From an uncultured Clostridia bacterium (GTDB lineage: Bacteria > Bacillota > Clostridia > Christensenellales > CAMQZB01): a stretch of DNA of 53,883 nucleotides. A model generated the notes under the pieces. It was not told the DNA's origin. It made no database searches and worked only from the letters and a program-made list of their open reading frames with translations. Both the position numbers and the translations under genes were made by a program. Positions 8,558 through 16,257 of this stretch are shown here, in pieces. The stretch covers positions 1 through 53,883 of the forward strand of contig CAMQZB010000011.1 in assembly GCA_947039455.1 (NCBI GenBank). Direction: 5' to 3'. Position 1 is the stretch's first letter. Every line of letters starts with the position of its first letter.

Positions 8558-8991
8558 TAGTTGTTTCCTCCTTCTACTATAATGCCCATACTTCTTGCAG
8601 TACCAGCCATCATACGCTTAGCAGCTTCTAGAGAAGCAGCGTTCAAATCTACCATTTTTGCTTTAGCAATTTCTTCGATTTGCGCGTCAGTAATTGTAGC
8701 AACCTTGTCACGATTAGGTCTTGCTGATGCTTTTTGCAATTTGCAAGCTTGTTTAATCAAAACTGGTGCTGGTGGAGTTTTCAACTCAAATGTGAATGAT
8801 CTATCTTGATAAATAGTGATAACAACTGGAATAATTAATCCAACTTTATCCGCTGTTCTAGCGTTGAAGTCTTTAGTAAATCCAGGGATATTGATACCAT
8901 GAGGTCCCAATGTTGAACCAACTGGTGGTCCTGGAGTTGCCTTGCCTGCTGACAATTGTAACTTAACGATAGCCGTAACTTTCTTTGCCAT
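8557..8991 (-). CDS. rplK: 50S ribosomal protein L11
   Basis: Component of the GTPase-associated centre. The 144-residue protein shows the proline hinge [17 protein letters not shown] and the C-terminal RNA-binding half ending [18 protein letters not shown] lies 8 nt before the ATG. Co-transcribed with nusG upstream and rplA downstream. The upstream gap carries a hairpin that is a candidate L1 target. Confidence 0.98.
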   Translation of the reverse strand: MAKKVTAIVKLQLSAGKATPGPPVGSTLGPHGINIPGFTKDFNARTADKVGLIIPVVITIYQDRSFTFELKTPPAPVLIKQACKLQKASARPNRDKVATITDAQIEEIAKAKMVDLNAASLEAAKRMMAGTARSMGIIVEGGNN

Positions 8992-9006
8992 TTTATTATC
9001 CTCCTT

Positions 9007-9041
9007 GTGGTTAAATTCGAAAGTAGCAAACTTTCTCCCAC
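9007..9041 (-). promoter_or_regulatory. Candidate L1/L11 autoregulatory hairpin
   Basis: Minus strand GTGGGA-GAAAGT-TTGCT-ACTTTC-...-CCAC: two stacked helices (GTGG/CCAC outside, GAAAGT/ACTTTC inside) separated by an asymmetric loop, directly before the rplK ribosome site. L1 mRNA targets have this kind of GGGAG-side helix with an asymmetric loop. The assignment is inferred from place and shape only. Confidence 0.45.
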
Positions 9042-9116
9042 TTTTAAATATATCAGCGTGATAAGTACATGAATTACCCCGCCCTTAAACCGAATTAGCT
9101 TAGTTTATATCGGTTA

Positions 9117-9653
9117 TTAGCTTTTTTGCATAACCTCGATTTGAATAAAATCAAGATCAACTTCAGTATCTCTACCGAACATTGAAACTATTGCTCTAAC
9201 TTTTTCACCAGTTTGATTAACTTGAATAACTTTTCCAGTAAATCCTTCTAGTGCACCGTTAAGAACCATAATTTCGTCATCAATGTGAACGTGAACGTCC
9301 GCAGCGATAACTTTTTCAAGACGCATTCTCTTTACTTCATCATCAGATAAAGGTAAAGGTCTTCCACCAGGTCCTACGAACCCAGTTACACCTCTTGTGT
9401 TTGTGATTGAAAACCACAAATCGTTAGTGTATGCAATCTTAATAAAAACATAACAAGGAATTGTTTTTCTTAAAACCAATTTACGCACTTCATTTTTTTC
9501 TTCAATGACTTGCTCCATTGGAATAACAATCTCTTTTATTAAGTCTTTCAAATTGTTGTTTTCAATTAGTTTTTCAAGGCTGTCCTTTACCATAGCTTCA
9601 TAGCCAGAGTAAGTGTGTAGGACATACCATTTAGCCTCTGGAATCTCTACCAT
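9117..9653 (-). CDS. nusG: Transcription termination/antitermination factor NusG
   Basis: Processivity and pausing factor of RNA polymerase that also contacts the ribosome. At 178 residues it has the NGN domain (KWYVLHTYSGYEAMVKDSL..., PCYVFIKIAYTNDLWFSITNTRGVTGFVGPGGRPLPL) and the C-terminal KOW domain (GALEGFTGKVIQVNQTGEKVRAIVSMFGRDTEVDL). It starts 4 nt after the secE stop with no good ribosome site of its own, implying translational coupling. Confidence 0.98.
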   Translation of the reverse strand: MVEIPEAKWYVLHTYSGYEAMVKDSLEKLIENNNLKDLIKEIVIPMEQVIEEKNEVRKLVLRKTIPCYVFIKIAYTNDLWFSITNTRGVTGFVGPGGRPLPLSDDEVKRMRLEKVIAADVHVHIDDEIMVLNGALEGFTGKVIQVNQTGEKVRAIVSMFGRDTEVDLDFIQIEVMQKS

Positions 9654-9657
9654 AATA

Positions 9658-9978
9658 CTATGCTACCAACCAATTTAACAATGAGCTCAAGACCACATCT
9701 GTAACCCCAATGATTACAAGAAAGAACATAACAACAACTAGTACTACACCAGTTTGTTTTACGACCTTAGCAAATGTAGGCCAAGAAACTTTTTTAAGTT
9801 CAGAAAAAATCTCTTTAAATCTTTTTCCTAAGCCCTTTTTAGTCTTCTTAACTTTCTTTGGTGCTTGCTTTTGAGTTTGAGAATCTTCCATCTCATTCTT
9901 TAAAGCTTTTCCGCCCTTAGCTTGAGCTTCCAAAGATACCAATTCGCCATTATCAACATTATTTTTAACTTTAGCCAT
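9658..9978 (-). CDS. secE: Preprotein translocase subunit SecE
   Basis: Clamps SecY in the Sec channel. The conserved C-terminal segment is present: FKEIFSELKKVSWPTFAKVV followed by a single membrane helix (VVLVVVMFFLVIIGVTDVVLSSLL). The 106-residue length includes a ~45-residue hydrophilic, Lys/Gln-rich N-terminal extension of low complexity, longer than in the minimal Bacillus protein. Lies in the usual rpmG-secE-nusG order. Confidence 0.97.
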   Translation of the reverse strand: MAKVKNNVDNGELVSLEAQAKGGKALKNEMEDSQTQKQAPKKVKKTKKGLGKRFKEIFSELKKVSWPTFAKVVKQTGVVLVVVMFFLVIIGVTDVVLSSLLNWLVA

Positions 9979-9993
9979 TATTGATTCCCTACC

Positions 9994-10143
9994 TTATTTG
10001 CCTTCTTTGTGAAGAGTGTGCTTTTTGCAGAATCTGCAATACTTATTGATTTCAATTCTGTCAGGAGTGTTTTTCTTGTTTTTCATTGTGTCGTAATTTC
10101 TTTGTTTGCACTCTGTACAAGCAAGCGTAACTTTAACTCTCAT
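9994..10143 (-). CDS. rpmG: 50S ribosomal protein L33
   Basis: A 49-residue protein beginning [17 protein letters not shown] and ending [16 protein letters not shown]. The two CxxC pairs of the zinc-binding L33 type are present. GGAGG precedes the ATG at 10143. The first gene of the secE-nusG-ribosomal operon, 15 nt before secE; a consensus promoter lies about 90 nt upstream. Confidence 0.97.
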   Translation of the reverse strand: MRVKVTLACTECKQRNYDTMKNKKNTPDRIEINKYCRFCKKHTLHKEGK

Positions 10144-10200
10144 AATATATCCTCCAAATTGACCACTACACGTGATCTAAATTTTATTTATAAACATCGT

Positions 10201-10229
10201 AAAAATAACACCCCCGCATAGAGAGTGCT
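10201..10229 (-). other. Hairpin plus T-run at the 5' end of the rpmG transcript
   Basis: Minus strand AGCACTC pairs with GGGGTGTT (two G-T pairs) and is followed by ATTTTTA. It would start almost at the predicted first nucleotide (about 10228). It could be a weak early terminator/attenuator or simply a 5' protective stem. Confidence 0.45.
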
Positions 10230-10234
10230 ATGTT

Positions 10235-10263
10235 ATTGTAACATAAGCCGTCTAGCTTGTCAA
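10235..10263 (-). promoter_or_regulatory. Promoter of the rpmG-secE-nusG-rplKAJL operon
   Basis: Minus strand TTGACA (10258-10263), 17-nt spacer, TACAAT (10235-10240), as expected for a highly expressed operon. Confidence 0.88.
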
Positions 10264-10384
10264 GGTATTTATTGAGTTTATGCGGAAAAGATAGCATAAA
10301 ACTATATTTATTTTATACTTTTTTTCTAACTAATATATTTTAACATAAGTTATAATATATTGCAAGAGAAAATACACTATAATT

Positions 10385-11095
10385 ATGATAAATAGTTTGA
10401 TATATTCAATTTTAGCGGGAACAGTCGGCACGGTTCTTGGTGGGCTACTTGGAATGCCCTTTAAAAATAGTAAAAATGCCGTCTCACGAGTATTTGATTT
10501 CTCCGCTGGAATCATACTTGCACTAGTTGCATTTGAGATACTTCCCGAAACATTAATGCGGTCAAATGCACTTTCTGCCGTCACGAGTTTTGCAGTTGGT
10601 ATTGCTTTGGTAGTACTTGCTAAGCAATTGTTTTCTAAATTTTTACCTGATTTAAAAAACTCATCCTTTAAAACGGGAATTATAATTATGATTGCCGTTG
10701 GCATACACAATTTCCCTGAGGGATTAGCATTAGGTAGTGGTGAAATCGGTGGAATAGGACTATCTCTTGCTGTTTTAGTGTCACTTCACAACATTCCATC
10801 AGGTATGAGCATGACAATTCCACTTTTGCAAGGTGGTATTTCAGCTAAAAAATGCTTAGCATATTCCGCCGTCACCAGTCTTCCAACAATTATTGGTGCT
10901 GTGATTGGTTCTTCTATGGCGTTGCAATCGCCGATACTTATACCATACTGCTTAGGTATTTCAGCAGGCAGTATGACTTATATCACATTCTCAGAACTAA
11001 TTCCTAGTGGTGGACGTAATAGTAATTCTTCGGTGAACTTGTTATTTATCCCACTTGGGTTTTTCATAGGCATGCTACTTTGTGGAGCTTTATAA
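10385..11095 (+). CDS. ZIP-family divalent metal transporter
   Basis: Membrane importer for zinc or other divalent metals. The 236-residue protein has about eight hydrophobic segments. It carries the binuclear-site motifs in helices 4 and 5: VGIHNFPEGLALG (about residues 105-117) and SLHNIPSGM (about 137-145). In helix 5 the usual H-N-x-P-E has S-G in place of E-G, so one metal ligand of the second site is changed. The ribosome site is weak, so expression may be low or the exact start may differ. Monocistronic as far as visible. Confidence 0.9.
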   Translation: MINSLIYSILAGTVGTVLGGLLGMPFKNSKNAVSRVFDFSAGIILALVAFEILPETLMRSNALSAVTSFAVGIALVVLAKQLFSKFLPDLKNSSFKTGIIIMIAVGIHNFPEGLALGSGEIGGIGLSLAVLVSLHNIPSGMSMTIPLLQGGISAKKCLAYSAVTSLPTIIGAVIGSSMALQSPILIPYCLGISAGSMTYITFSELIPSGGRNSNSSVNLLFIPLGFFIGMLLCGAL

Positions 11096-11318
11096 GAGTG
11101 TATTGCTTGTAAATTTTGTTTGTGACTTTTCTTTATTATAAATCACTTTTTTCTTACTTAGATACTCTTTTTATTATTAACATTTAACTAAAAAAATAAA
11201 CAAACTTTAAATTGGTGAAACAATATTGTAATATTTTCATATTATGTATTGTCCACCATTTTTTTTTGGTAGACATTTTGAGTTAACTAAATAATGAATA
11301 ATTAAGGAGCGAATAATT

Positions 11319-11780
11319 ATGAACTGTTGTTTTCAACCATGCGGGTTACAATTAGGTTGCTGCTCTCCATTTTTGTACTTAGGATTAATGAATTCTTGTT
11401 GCAATATCGGAGCACAACAATGCCCACCATACCTTTATCAAAACAATTACAATACAAACTACCAATTCCCACAATGTGGAGTACCATGTCATGAGCCATA
11501 CTGCCAACCTGTTTGTGAGCCTTATTGCCCAACACCGTGTGCACCAACGCAATGTTGTCCACCACCGTGTTGCCCTACGCCATGTTGCCAACCTATTCCA
11601 GAACCATATTGTCCACCATACATTCAACCATTTCAACCAACTTGCAACGGACAATACACACCACCTTGTGTTCCGCCTTGTGCACCAGTAGCACCTTGCG
11701 TGAAACCAGTTAGCGACTGTTGCTCTGGGGAACGTCATTATGATAGAATGCACGTGTGTCACAGATATAGAAGATACTAA
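11319..11780 (+). CDS. Cysteine/proline-rich small protein (MNCC type)
   Basis: A 153-residue protein with 28 cysteines and many prolines. It starts MNCCFQPCGLQLGCC, and its centre is built of short PxC and PxCC units (residues about 55-130: CxPxC, QCCPPPCC, PTPCCQP). The tail is basic (HYDRMHVCHRYRRY). There is no signal peptide. AAGGAG upstream and a strong terminator downstream make it a real, single gene. Cys/Pro-rich repeats of this sort occur in spore-coat or envelope structural proteins that crosslink by disulfides or bind metal. I do not recognise a named family, so the role is inference. Compare the MNCC protein at 14987. Confidence 0.8.
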   Translation: MNCCFQPCGLQLGCCSPFLYLGLMNSCCNIGAQQCPPYLYQNNYNTNYQFPQCGVPCHEPYCQPVCEPYCPTPCAPTQCCPPPCCPTPCCQPIPEPYCPPYIQPFQPTCNGQYTPPCVPPCAPVAPCVKPVSDCCSGERHYDRMHVCHRYRRY

Positions 11781-11831
11781 AAACATTTTCTTCATGGGTT
11801 TATTAACTAAAATTTCGTAACAGTTTGATAC

Positions 11832-11872
11832 AAAAAAAAGCCACCTAAGGAAGTTCCTTTGGTGGCTTTTTC
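11832..11872. terminator. Bidirectional terminator
   Basis: GCCACCTAAGG and CCTTTGGTGGC pair around AAGTT, with an A-run before and a T-run after. It serves the Cys/Pro-rich gene (plus) and the hom operon (minus). Confidence 0.88.
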
Positions 11873-11940
11873 TATTTACATTATATATAGAAAAACATTA
11901 ACTATATATATACAAGTTTTTTTTCATTAAAAAGCACAAG

Positions 11941-13224
11941 CTATTCAACACGGATTACCGCACCAACTTTGCAGATGTCTTGGTAGTCTTTTAATTTTTC
12001 CATAGCGTTATTTAATTTTCTTTCAGTAGTTTCATGAGTAGTTAAAAGAATAGTATTTAACCCTTCCGCATTCTTGTCTTTTTGTCTAATTTCTCTTACA
12101 GACACACCTTCGCTAGAAAGCCATTTGCCCACTTGACCTAGTACGCCTAATTTGTCAGCTACTAAAAGTCTGATGTAGTATGAGCAGTCATAGTCGTTAG
12201 TGAAAGTGAATTTATTGTTTTTAAAGGCTTTTGAAAGTGTTGGGTAGTAGTGATCGCTTTCTAGGAACTTGCTTGCGTAAAGAATATCGCTTACAATCGC
12301 TGAACCAGTAGGCAATGCCCCTGCGCCTTTTCCGTACAACATAATCTCACCAACAGCATCACCAACAATCTTTACACCATTAAAAGCACCGTCAACAGCA
12401 GCTAGCGGATTTTTCTTCTTTATAAGTGTCGGGTGAACACGCACATCAATGCCTTTTGGCGTTTTCTTTCCTATAGCTAGAAGTTTGATAGTATAACCAA
12501 GCTCTTTTCCGTATGCTATATCTTCTTTTTGGATAGAACTAATACCCTCGCATTTAATGTTGTCAATAGCAACTTCTCCATTGAAAGAAAGTGAAGTTAG
12601 AATTGAAAGTTTATACATAGAGTCGAACCCTTCCACATCGCTAGTAGGATCCGCTTCCGCAAAACCAAGAGCTTGAGCTTGCGCCAATGCGTCTTGGTAA
12701 GAACAACCCTCGTCACTCATTTTTGATAAAATATAGTTAGTAGTGCCGTTTACGATACCTGTAATACTCTCAATATCATTTCCTTGCATGCTGTCAACTA
12801 TAGTCCTAATTATAGGAGTACCGCCTACGCAAGAGGCTTCATAGTATAGTCCAGCATTGTTTTGTCTAGCTAGGTTATGCAGTTCTATAAAATTCTTTGC
12901 GATCATTTCTTTGTTAGCAGTAACTACCGTTTTTCCGCACTCAAGACATGCCGTCACAAATTCTTTCGCAATAGTAATTCCACCGATAGTTTCAACTACG
13001 ATATGAACATCAGGATTCATTGCCACTTCCATAATAGACTTAGCAAAAGCTTCTTTTGGTATAGAAAGCTCAGCCAATCTTTCTTGGTTTTTATCCATAA
13101 CAGCTATGACTTCAATATCATAACCATATGTATCTTGCATTTTCTCACGGTTTTTCGCAAGTATTTCGTAAGTTCCACCACCTACAACTCCAAGACCTAA
13201 AATTGCTACTCCAATTTTTCTCAT
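11941..13224 (-). CDS. hom: Homoserine dehydrogenase
   Basis: NAD(P)H-dependent reduction of aspartate semialdehyde to homoserine, on the way to threonine and methionine. The nucleotide-binding GLGVVGGGTYEIL is at residues 10-22. The catalytic domain follows with VTANKEMIA, CVGGTPIIR, GIVNGTTNYIL and the DPTSDVEGFDS stretch. A C-terminal ACT domain (about 350-427) implies amino-acid feedback control. AAGGAG precedes the ATG, which overlaps the coaX stop (ATGA). Being third in an operon with a vitamin transporter and coaX is unusual; no thrC or thrB is nearby. Confidence 0.96.
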   Translation of the reverse strand: MRKIGVAILGLGVVGGGTYEILAKNREKMQDTYGYDIEVIAVMDKNQERLAELSIPKEAFAKSIMEVAMNPDVHIVVETIGGITIAKEFVTACLECGKTVVTANKEMIAKNFIELHNLARQNNAGLYYEASCVGGTPIIRTIVDSMQGNDIESITGIVNGTTNYILSKMSDEGCSYQDALAQAQALGFAEADPTSDVEGFDSMYKLSILTSLSFNGEVAIDNIKCEGISSIQKEDIAYGKELGYTIKLLAIGKKTPKGIDVRVHPTLIKKKNPLAAVDGAFNGVKIVGDAVGEIMLYGKGAGALPTGSAIVSDILYASKFLESDHYYPTLSKAFKNNKFTFTNDYDCSYYIRLLVADKLGVLGQVGKWLSSEGVSVREIRQKDKNAEGLNTILLTTHETTERKLNNAMEKLKDYQDICKVGAVIRVE

Positions 13225-14000
13225 TCTTTCTCCTTGTTTAAATCATAAATATATTTTAATCCGTTTAATGTTAAGTCTCTATCAATTATATCAATATAAT
13301 CTTCATCTTCCCCAACCATAAGCTCACTCATTCCGCCTGTAGCCACAACTTTCACGCTAGGCTCGTTCATTTCTTTCTTCATTTCGTTTACAATATTTTT
13401 CACTAGCCCTGCAAAACCGTGAATAAATCCACTTTGCAAATTAGTCATTGTACTTCTTCCAATAACTTTCTTTGGTTTTTCAAATTCGAACCTTGAAAGT
13501 TTTGACGCTTTGCTCATAAGTGCATCAGCAGAAGTTTTTATTCCTGGGCAAATCGCTCCGCCTACGAACTCGTTATTTTTAGAAACCACCGAAAAAGTAG
13601 TTGCTGTACCGAAATCCACTACTATACATGGACCGCCGTATTTCACAGATGCCGCAACGGAATTTACTATTCTATCCGCTCCAAGCTCTTTTGGGTTATC
13701 GTATTTAACATTTATTCCAGTTTTCGTTCCTGGTGCTACAACTATTGGCAACATACCAAAGTATTCACGGCAAACGTGCTCCATTGTGTAATTTAACGTT
13801 GGAGCAACTGAGGACATTATCACACCCTCTACATCGCTGAATTTATACCCGAAGCTGTCAAACAAAGTTTGCATGAAAGCACCGTACTCATCACCTGTGC
13901 GTCTTGTGTCAGTTGCTAGACGAAAACTGTTTTCAAGTTTATCCCCAACGTACAATCCGCATTTTATATTTGTATTTCCTATATCAATAACTAGAATCAT
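13221..14000 (-). CDS. coaX: Type III pantothenate kinase
   Basis: Phosphorylates pantothenate, the first step of coenzyme A synthesis; a monovalent-cation-dependent ASKHA-fold kinase. Motifs seen: DIGNTNIKCGLY at the N-terminus (phosphate 1), GTKTGINVKYDNPKELGADR (pantothenate site), IVVDFGTATTFSVV (phosphate 2) and GGAICPGI. The 259-residue length is normal. TAGGAG precedes the ATG. Overlaps hom by 4 nt and follows an ECF substrate-binding subunit by 18 nt, so it lies mid-operon. Confidence 0.97.
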   Translation of the reverse strand: MILVIDIGNTNIKCGLYVGDKLENSFRLATDTRRTGDEYGAFMQTLFDSFGYKFSDVEGVIMSSVAPTLNYTMEHVCREYFGMLPIVVAPGTKTGINVKYDNPKELGADRIVNSVAASVKYGGPCIVVDFGTATTFSVVSKNNEFVGGAICPGIKTSADALMSKASKLSRFEFEKPKKVIGRSTMTNLQSGFIHGFAGLVKNIVNEMKKEMNEPSVKVVATGGMSELMVGEDEDYIDIIDRDLTLNGLKYIYDLNKEKE

Positions 14001-14018
14001 GATTTTCTCCTAAACAAA

Positions 14019-14651
14019 CTACTTAACTGCCCTTTGAACACCTGTTGCTATTAGTGGGCAAATTATCGCCGCTGCAATTACTTCTGGTATAAAGTTAGTA
14101 ACTATTATTCCAACTACTAGAGTTAACCCCACCGCACTGCCGTTCTCTAATGCTGTACCGCCATACACTATTAATAGCATAGTCATAGAACCTAAAGTGT
14201 TTACTGTTACGCCAACTATTGATGCTACTGTTGCGGAAAGGGTGTTATATCGTCTTGCTCTTACCATTGCTACATTACCACGATCTAGTTTTGACGCAAA
14301 CAACTCTTTGTTATTTACTTTCAATAACTTTTTCATGCCATTATACGTAATATATACTAATGGGCCAATGAAAATTCGGGGTAATACCGAAATCAATGGG
14401 TTTTGAAATGCGAACCAAAGTATTCCTGTTGGGTTTACATAGTTATTCACCATTGACAGTATTCCAAAGATTATCGATACTATCAACCCTATTTGGAAAC
14501 TAGATAATATTGCGCAAACCACTAATGGTATCAACACCACCGCCACTTTTACCATGGGAAGTGGTATCATGCCAAATGGCGTAAAGGTCATTATTGCGAT
14601 GATCGCAACAAATAATGATGTTACTGCTATGTCTTTCGTTTTTAATTTCAT
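14019..14651 (-). CDS. ECF transporter S component, candidate pantothenate importer
   Basis: A 210-residue membrane protein with about six hydrophobic segments. The first helix TSLFVAIIAIMTFTP is the form typical of ECF S components (AxxxA-type contact helix for EcfT). The central part has conserved-looking small residues (SIIFGILSMVNNYVNPTG) and a polar cytoplasmic loop around residue 115-130. The family fit is good. The substrate is inferred from position: it is first in an operon with coaX, whose substrate is pantothenate. The shared ECF ATPases and EcfT are not in this window. GGAG precedes the ATG. Confidence 0.85.
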   Translation of the reverse strand: MKLKTKDIAVTSLFVAIIAIMTFTPFGMIPLPMVKVAVVLIPLVVCAILSSFQIGLIVSIIFGILSMVNNYVNPTGILWFAFQNPLISVLPRIFIGPLVYITYNGMKKLLKVNNKELFASKLDRGNVAMVRARRYNTLSATVASIVGVTVNTLGSMTMLLIVYGGTALENGSAVGLTLVVGIIVTNFIPEVIAAAIICPLIATGVQRAVK

Positions 14652-14900
14652 GTTTGCTCCTAATCGAATTTGTTATATTACAATATTCGTCAAGTTTTTT
14701 TATTTATATACTCCAAGTTTATAATGCTGTGTTTTGCCCGTGGCTCAAACTTCTCCAAACCCTTTGGTGCAAACTGTTATCATTATTCCTTGACATTATA
14801 TCTATTTAAATTTAGCTTACCTTATTATAAAATAAAACACAAGAAATATCAATCATTTTAAGTTGTTTTTAATTATTTTTAATTATTTACCTAATTTATT
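14652..14900. other. Upstream region of the ECF-S/coaX/hom operon with a folded block
   Basis: Mostly AT-rich, but 14733-14773 is clearly less so. On the minus strand it can fold as TTTGC(14769-14773)/GCAAA(14733-14737) enclosing CCAAA(14763-14767)/TTTGG(14755-14759). I recognise no riboswitch class in it. Minus-strand candidates TTGAGC-18-TTATAA and a TTGACG box lie nearby, so the block might be leader or upstream DNA. Confidence 0.35.
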
Positions 14901-14901
14901 C

Positions 14902-14929
14902 ACCAAAAGTTGTTTTTAAACATAAAATA
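14902..14929 (+). promoter_or_regulatory. Sigma-K-like promoter before the Cys/Gly-rich gene
   Basis: AC (14902-14903), exactly 17 nt, then CATAAAATA (14921-14929), matching the Bacillus sigma-K consensus AC-N17-CATANNNTA. The first A of the predicted transcript is near 14936. In AT-rich DNA such matches occur by chance, so this is suggestive only; a poorer sigma-A reading (TTGTTT...TATAAG) also exists here. Confidence 0.4.
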
Positions 14930-14938
14930 CTATATAAG

Positions 14939-14958
14939 AAAGGTTTTACGAAACCTTT
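14939..14958 (+). other. 8-bp hairpin at the mRNA 5' end
   Basis: AAAGGTTT-TACG-AAACCTTT, a perfect stem that would begin within a few nucleotides of the predicted transcript start and 28 nt before the start codon; likely a stabilising 5' stem. Confidence 0.5.
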
Positions 14959-14986
14959 TGAAATCAAAAAATATCGGAGGTACAAT

Positions 14987-15388
14987 ATGAATTGTTGTAA
15001 TAATTTCTCTAACTCTTGTGGCGGATTCGGTGGTGGATTCGGTGGCGGCAGCGGAAGCTGTAATTGGATCAGTCTTTTACTTTTATGGTCTTTCTTCTGT
15101 CAACCTACTCAACAAACTGTTCAAATTCCTTGTAACGATCGTGACCGTAGCGAATGTGGCTGTGGATGCGGATGTGATTGCTGTTGCAATTGCTGCCAAC
15201 CTAATACATATACTACTCAAAACAACTGCGGTTCAAGCTTAGGCGGTTTAGGCGGCGGAAGCTGTAGCTGGATCTGGATCTTACTACTATTCTTCGGCGG
15301 CGGCGGATGTGGATTAGGCGGATCTCAACAAACTAATTGCGGTTCATACAACAACTGCAACAGATCTTGCTGTAACCCTTGCTGCTAA
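14987..15388 (+). CDS. Cysteine/glycine-rich small protein (MNCC type)
   Basis: A 133-residue protein with 24 cysteines. It starts MNCCNNFSNSCGG, then Gly-rich GGFGGGFGGGSGSC, and has a dense ECGCGCGCDCCCNCC core at residues about 57-71. A hydrophobic motif is repeated: SCNWISLLLLWSFFC near 24-38 and SCSWIWILLLFFGGGGC near 90-106, each preceded by GGGS or GGG. It ends CCNPCC. The ribosome site TCGGAGG and the downstream terminator show a real gene. Probably a disulfide-crosslinked or metal-binding structural protein; no named family recognised. It lies across the hom operon from the other MNCC protein. Confidence 0.8.
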   Translation: MNCCNNFSNSCGGFGGGFGGGSGSCNWISLLLLWSFFCQPTQQTVQIPCNDRDRSECGCGCGCDCCCNCCQPNTYTTQNNCGSSLGGLGGGSCSWIWILLLFFGGGGCGLGGSQQTNCGSYNNCNRSCCNPCC

Positions 15389-15488
15389 TCTCTAAATAAA
15401 ACGCTTTTAAACTTAAAAATCAACTTAGATAACTCAAAAATAATCACTCCTAAATAATCATTACAATTATCAACTACATAATAGTTAC

Positions 15489-15522
15489 AAAAAAGTCATC
15501 CCAGTAATGGGATGACTTTTTT
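15489..15522. terminator. Bidirectional terminator
   Basis: AAAAAGTCATCCCA-GTAA-TGGGATGACTTTTTT; a perfect stem with A and T runs on the two sides, shared by the Cys/Gly gene (plus) and tlpA (minus). Confidence 0.92.
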
Positions 15523-15612
15523 GCTGTTTATATTTGATATTTTTATTCTTTAAAGTATTTATTATACTATTTAAACTCAAAACCTTTTTTAGTATTATAA
15601 AACAGATTTTGT

Positions 15613-16239
15613 TTATTCAATCGGTTCCGCTATGCCTTTCGCCAAGTTAATTCCTCGCATAATAGATGCCTCGTCTAACATTGAGTATGCATAAGCCACA
15701 AGGTATCCGTCTTTATCCACAAAATACGTTGTTGGGAATGCGTTCACAGGATATTGAGACGCTACCGTTCCGTCAATATCGTAATAAACAGGGAAAGAAT
15801 ATCCCCCTTCCTCAATAAACGTTTTAGCACTTTTCTCCGTTTCATTGTTTGCCGTTGTCATGTTTACTATAGCAAAATTCACTTCGTCGCCTAATTCTTT
15901 ATATAACTTATCAATATCAGGCATTTCTTTTTTGCAGGGAGGACACCAGCTTGCCCAGAGATTTATTACTAGCGGTTTCCCTATTAGATCATGAATTTGT
16001 ACTCTTTTTCCCGAAGCGTCGTACATCAACGCATCAGGAATTAATTCTTTCACCTCTTTGTCTCCGTTATCAACAAAGGAATCTCCCCCTGTATTTAACA
16101 CTGTATACAGCCCAAACGCAAGTGCGATTATTAAAATAAATGCTATTAAGCTTATAAGAAATCTCTTTTGATCGTTATTCTTTTTAGCCGTTGCACTAGT
16201 TTTACTTGTATTGTTTCTATTATTTTGTTTCTTACTCAT
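15613..16239 (-). CDS. Membrane-anchored thioredoxin-like (TlpA/ResA-type) protein
   Basis: Extracytoplasmic thiol-disulfide oxidoreductase. A Lys-rich cytoplasmic head (residues 1-27) precedes one membrane helix (FLISLIAFILIIALAFGLYTVL). The redoxin domain carries the active site LWASWCPPCKKEMP near residues 95-108 and the cis-proline loop VNAFPTTYFVDKDG. Length 208 aa fits ResA/TlpA. AAGGAG precedes the ATG. It follows ccdA by 18 nt in the same operon, so electrons most likely come from CcdA. The partner substrate is not evident; no cytochrome c genes are present. Confidence 0.93.
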   Translation of the reverse strand: MSKKQNNRNNTSKTSATAKKNNDQKRFLISLIAFILIIALAFGLYTVLNTGGDSFVDNGDKEVKELIPDALMYDASGKRVQIHDLIGKPLVINLWASWCPPCKKEMPDIDKLYKELGDEVNFAIVNMTTANNETEKSAKTFIEEGGYSFPVYYDIDGTVASQYPVNAFPTTYFVDKDGYLVAYAYSMLDEASIMRGINLAKGIAEPIE

Positions 16240-16257
16240 ATTATCTCCTTACTTAAT

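Noticed and set aside
11238-11246. Sigma-K-like box before the Cys/Pro-rich gene
   Set aside because: CATATTATG lacks the final TA and no AC lies 17 nt upstream, so unlike the case at 14902 the match is incomplete.
11317-11795. Other-frame ORFs across the Cys/Pro-rich gene
   Set aside because: They are by-products of the repetitive CCA/TGT composition; only the frame from 11319 has AAGGAG and a sensible terminator.
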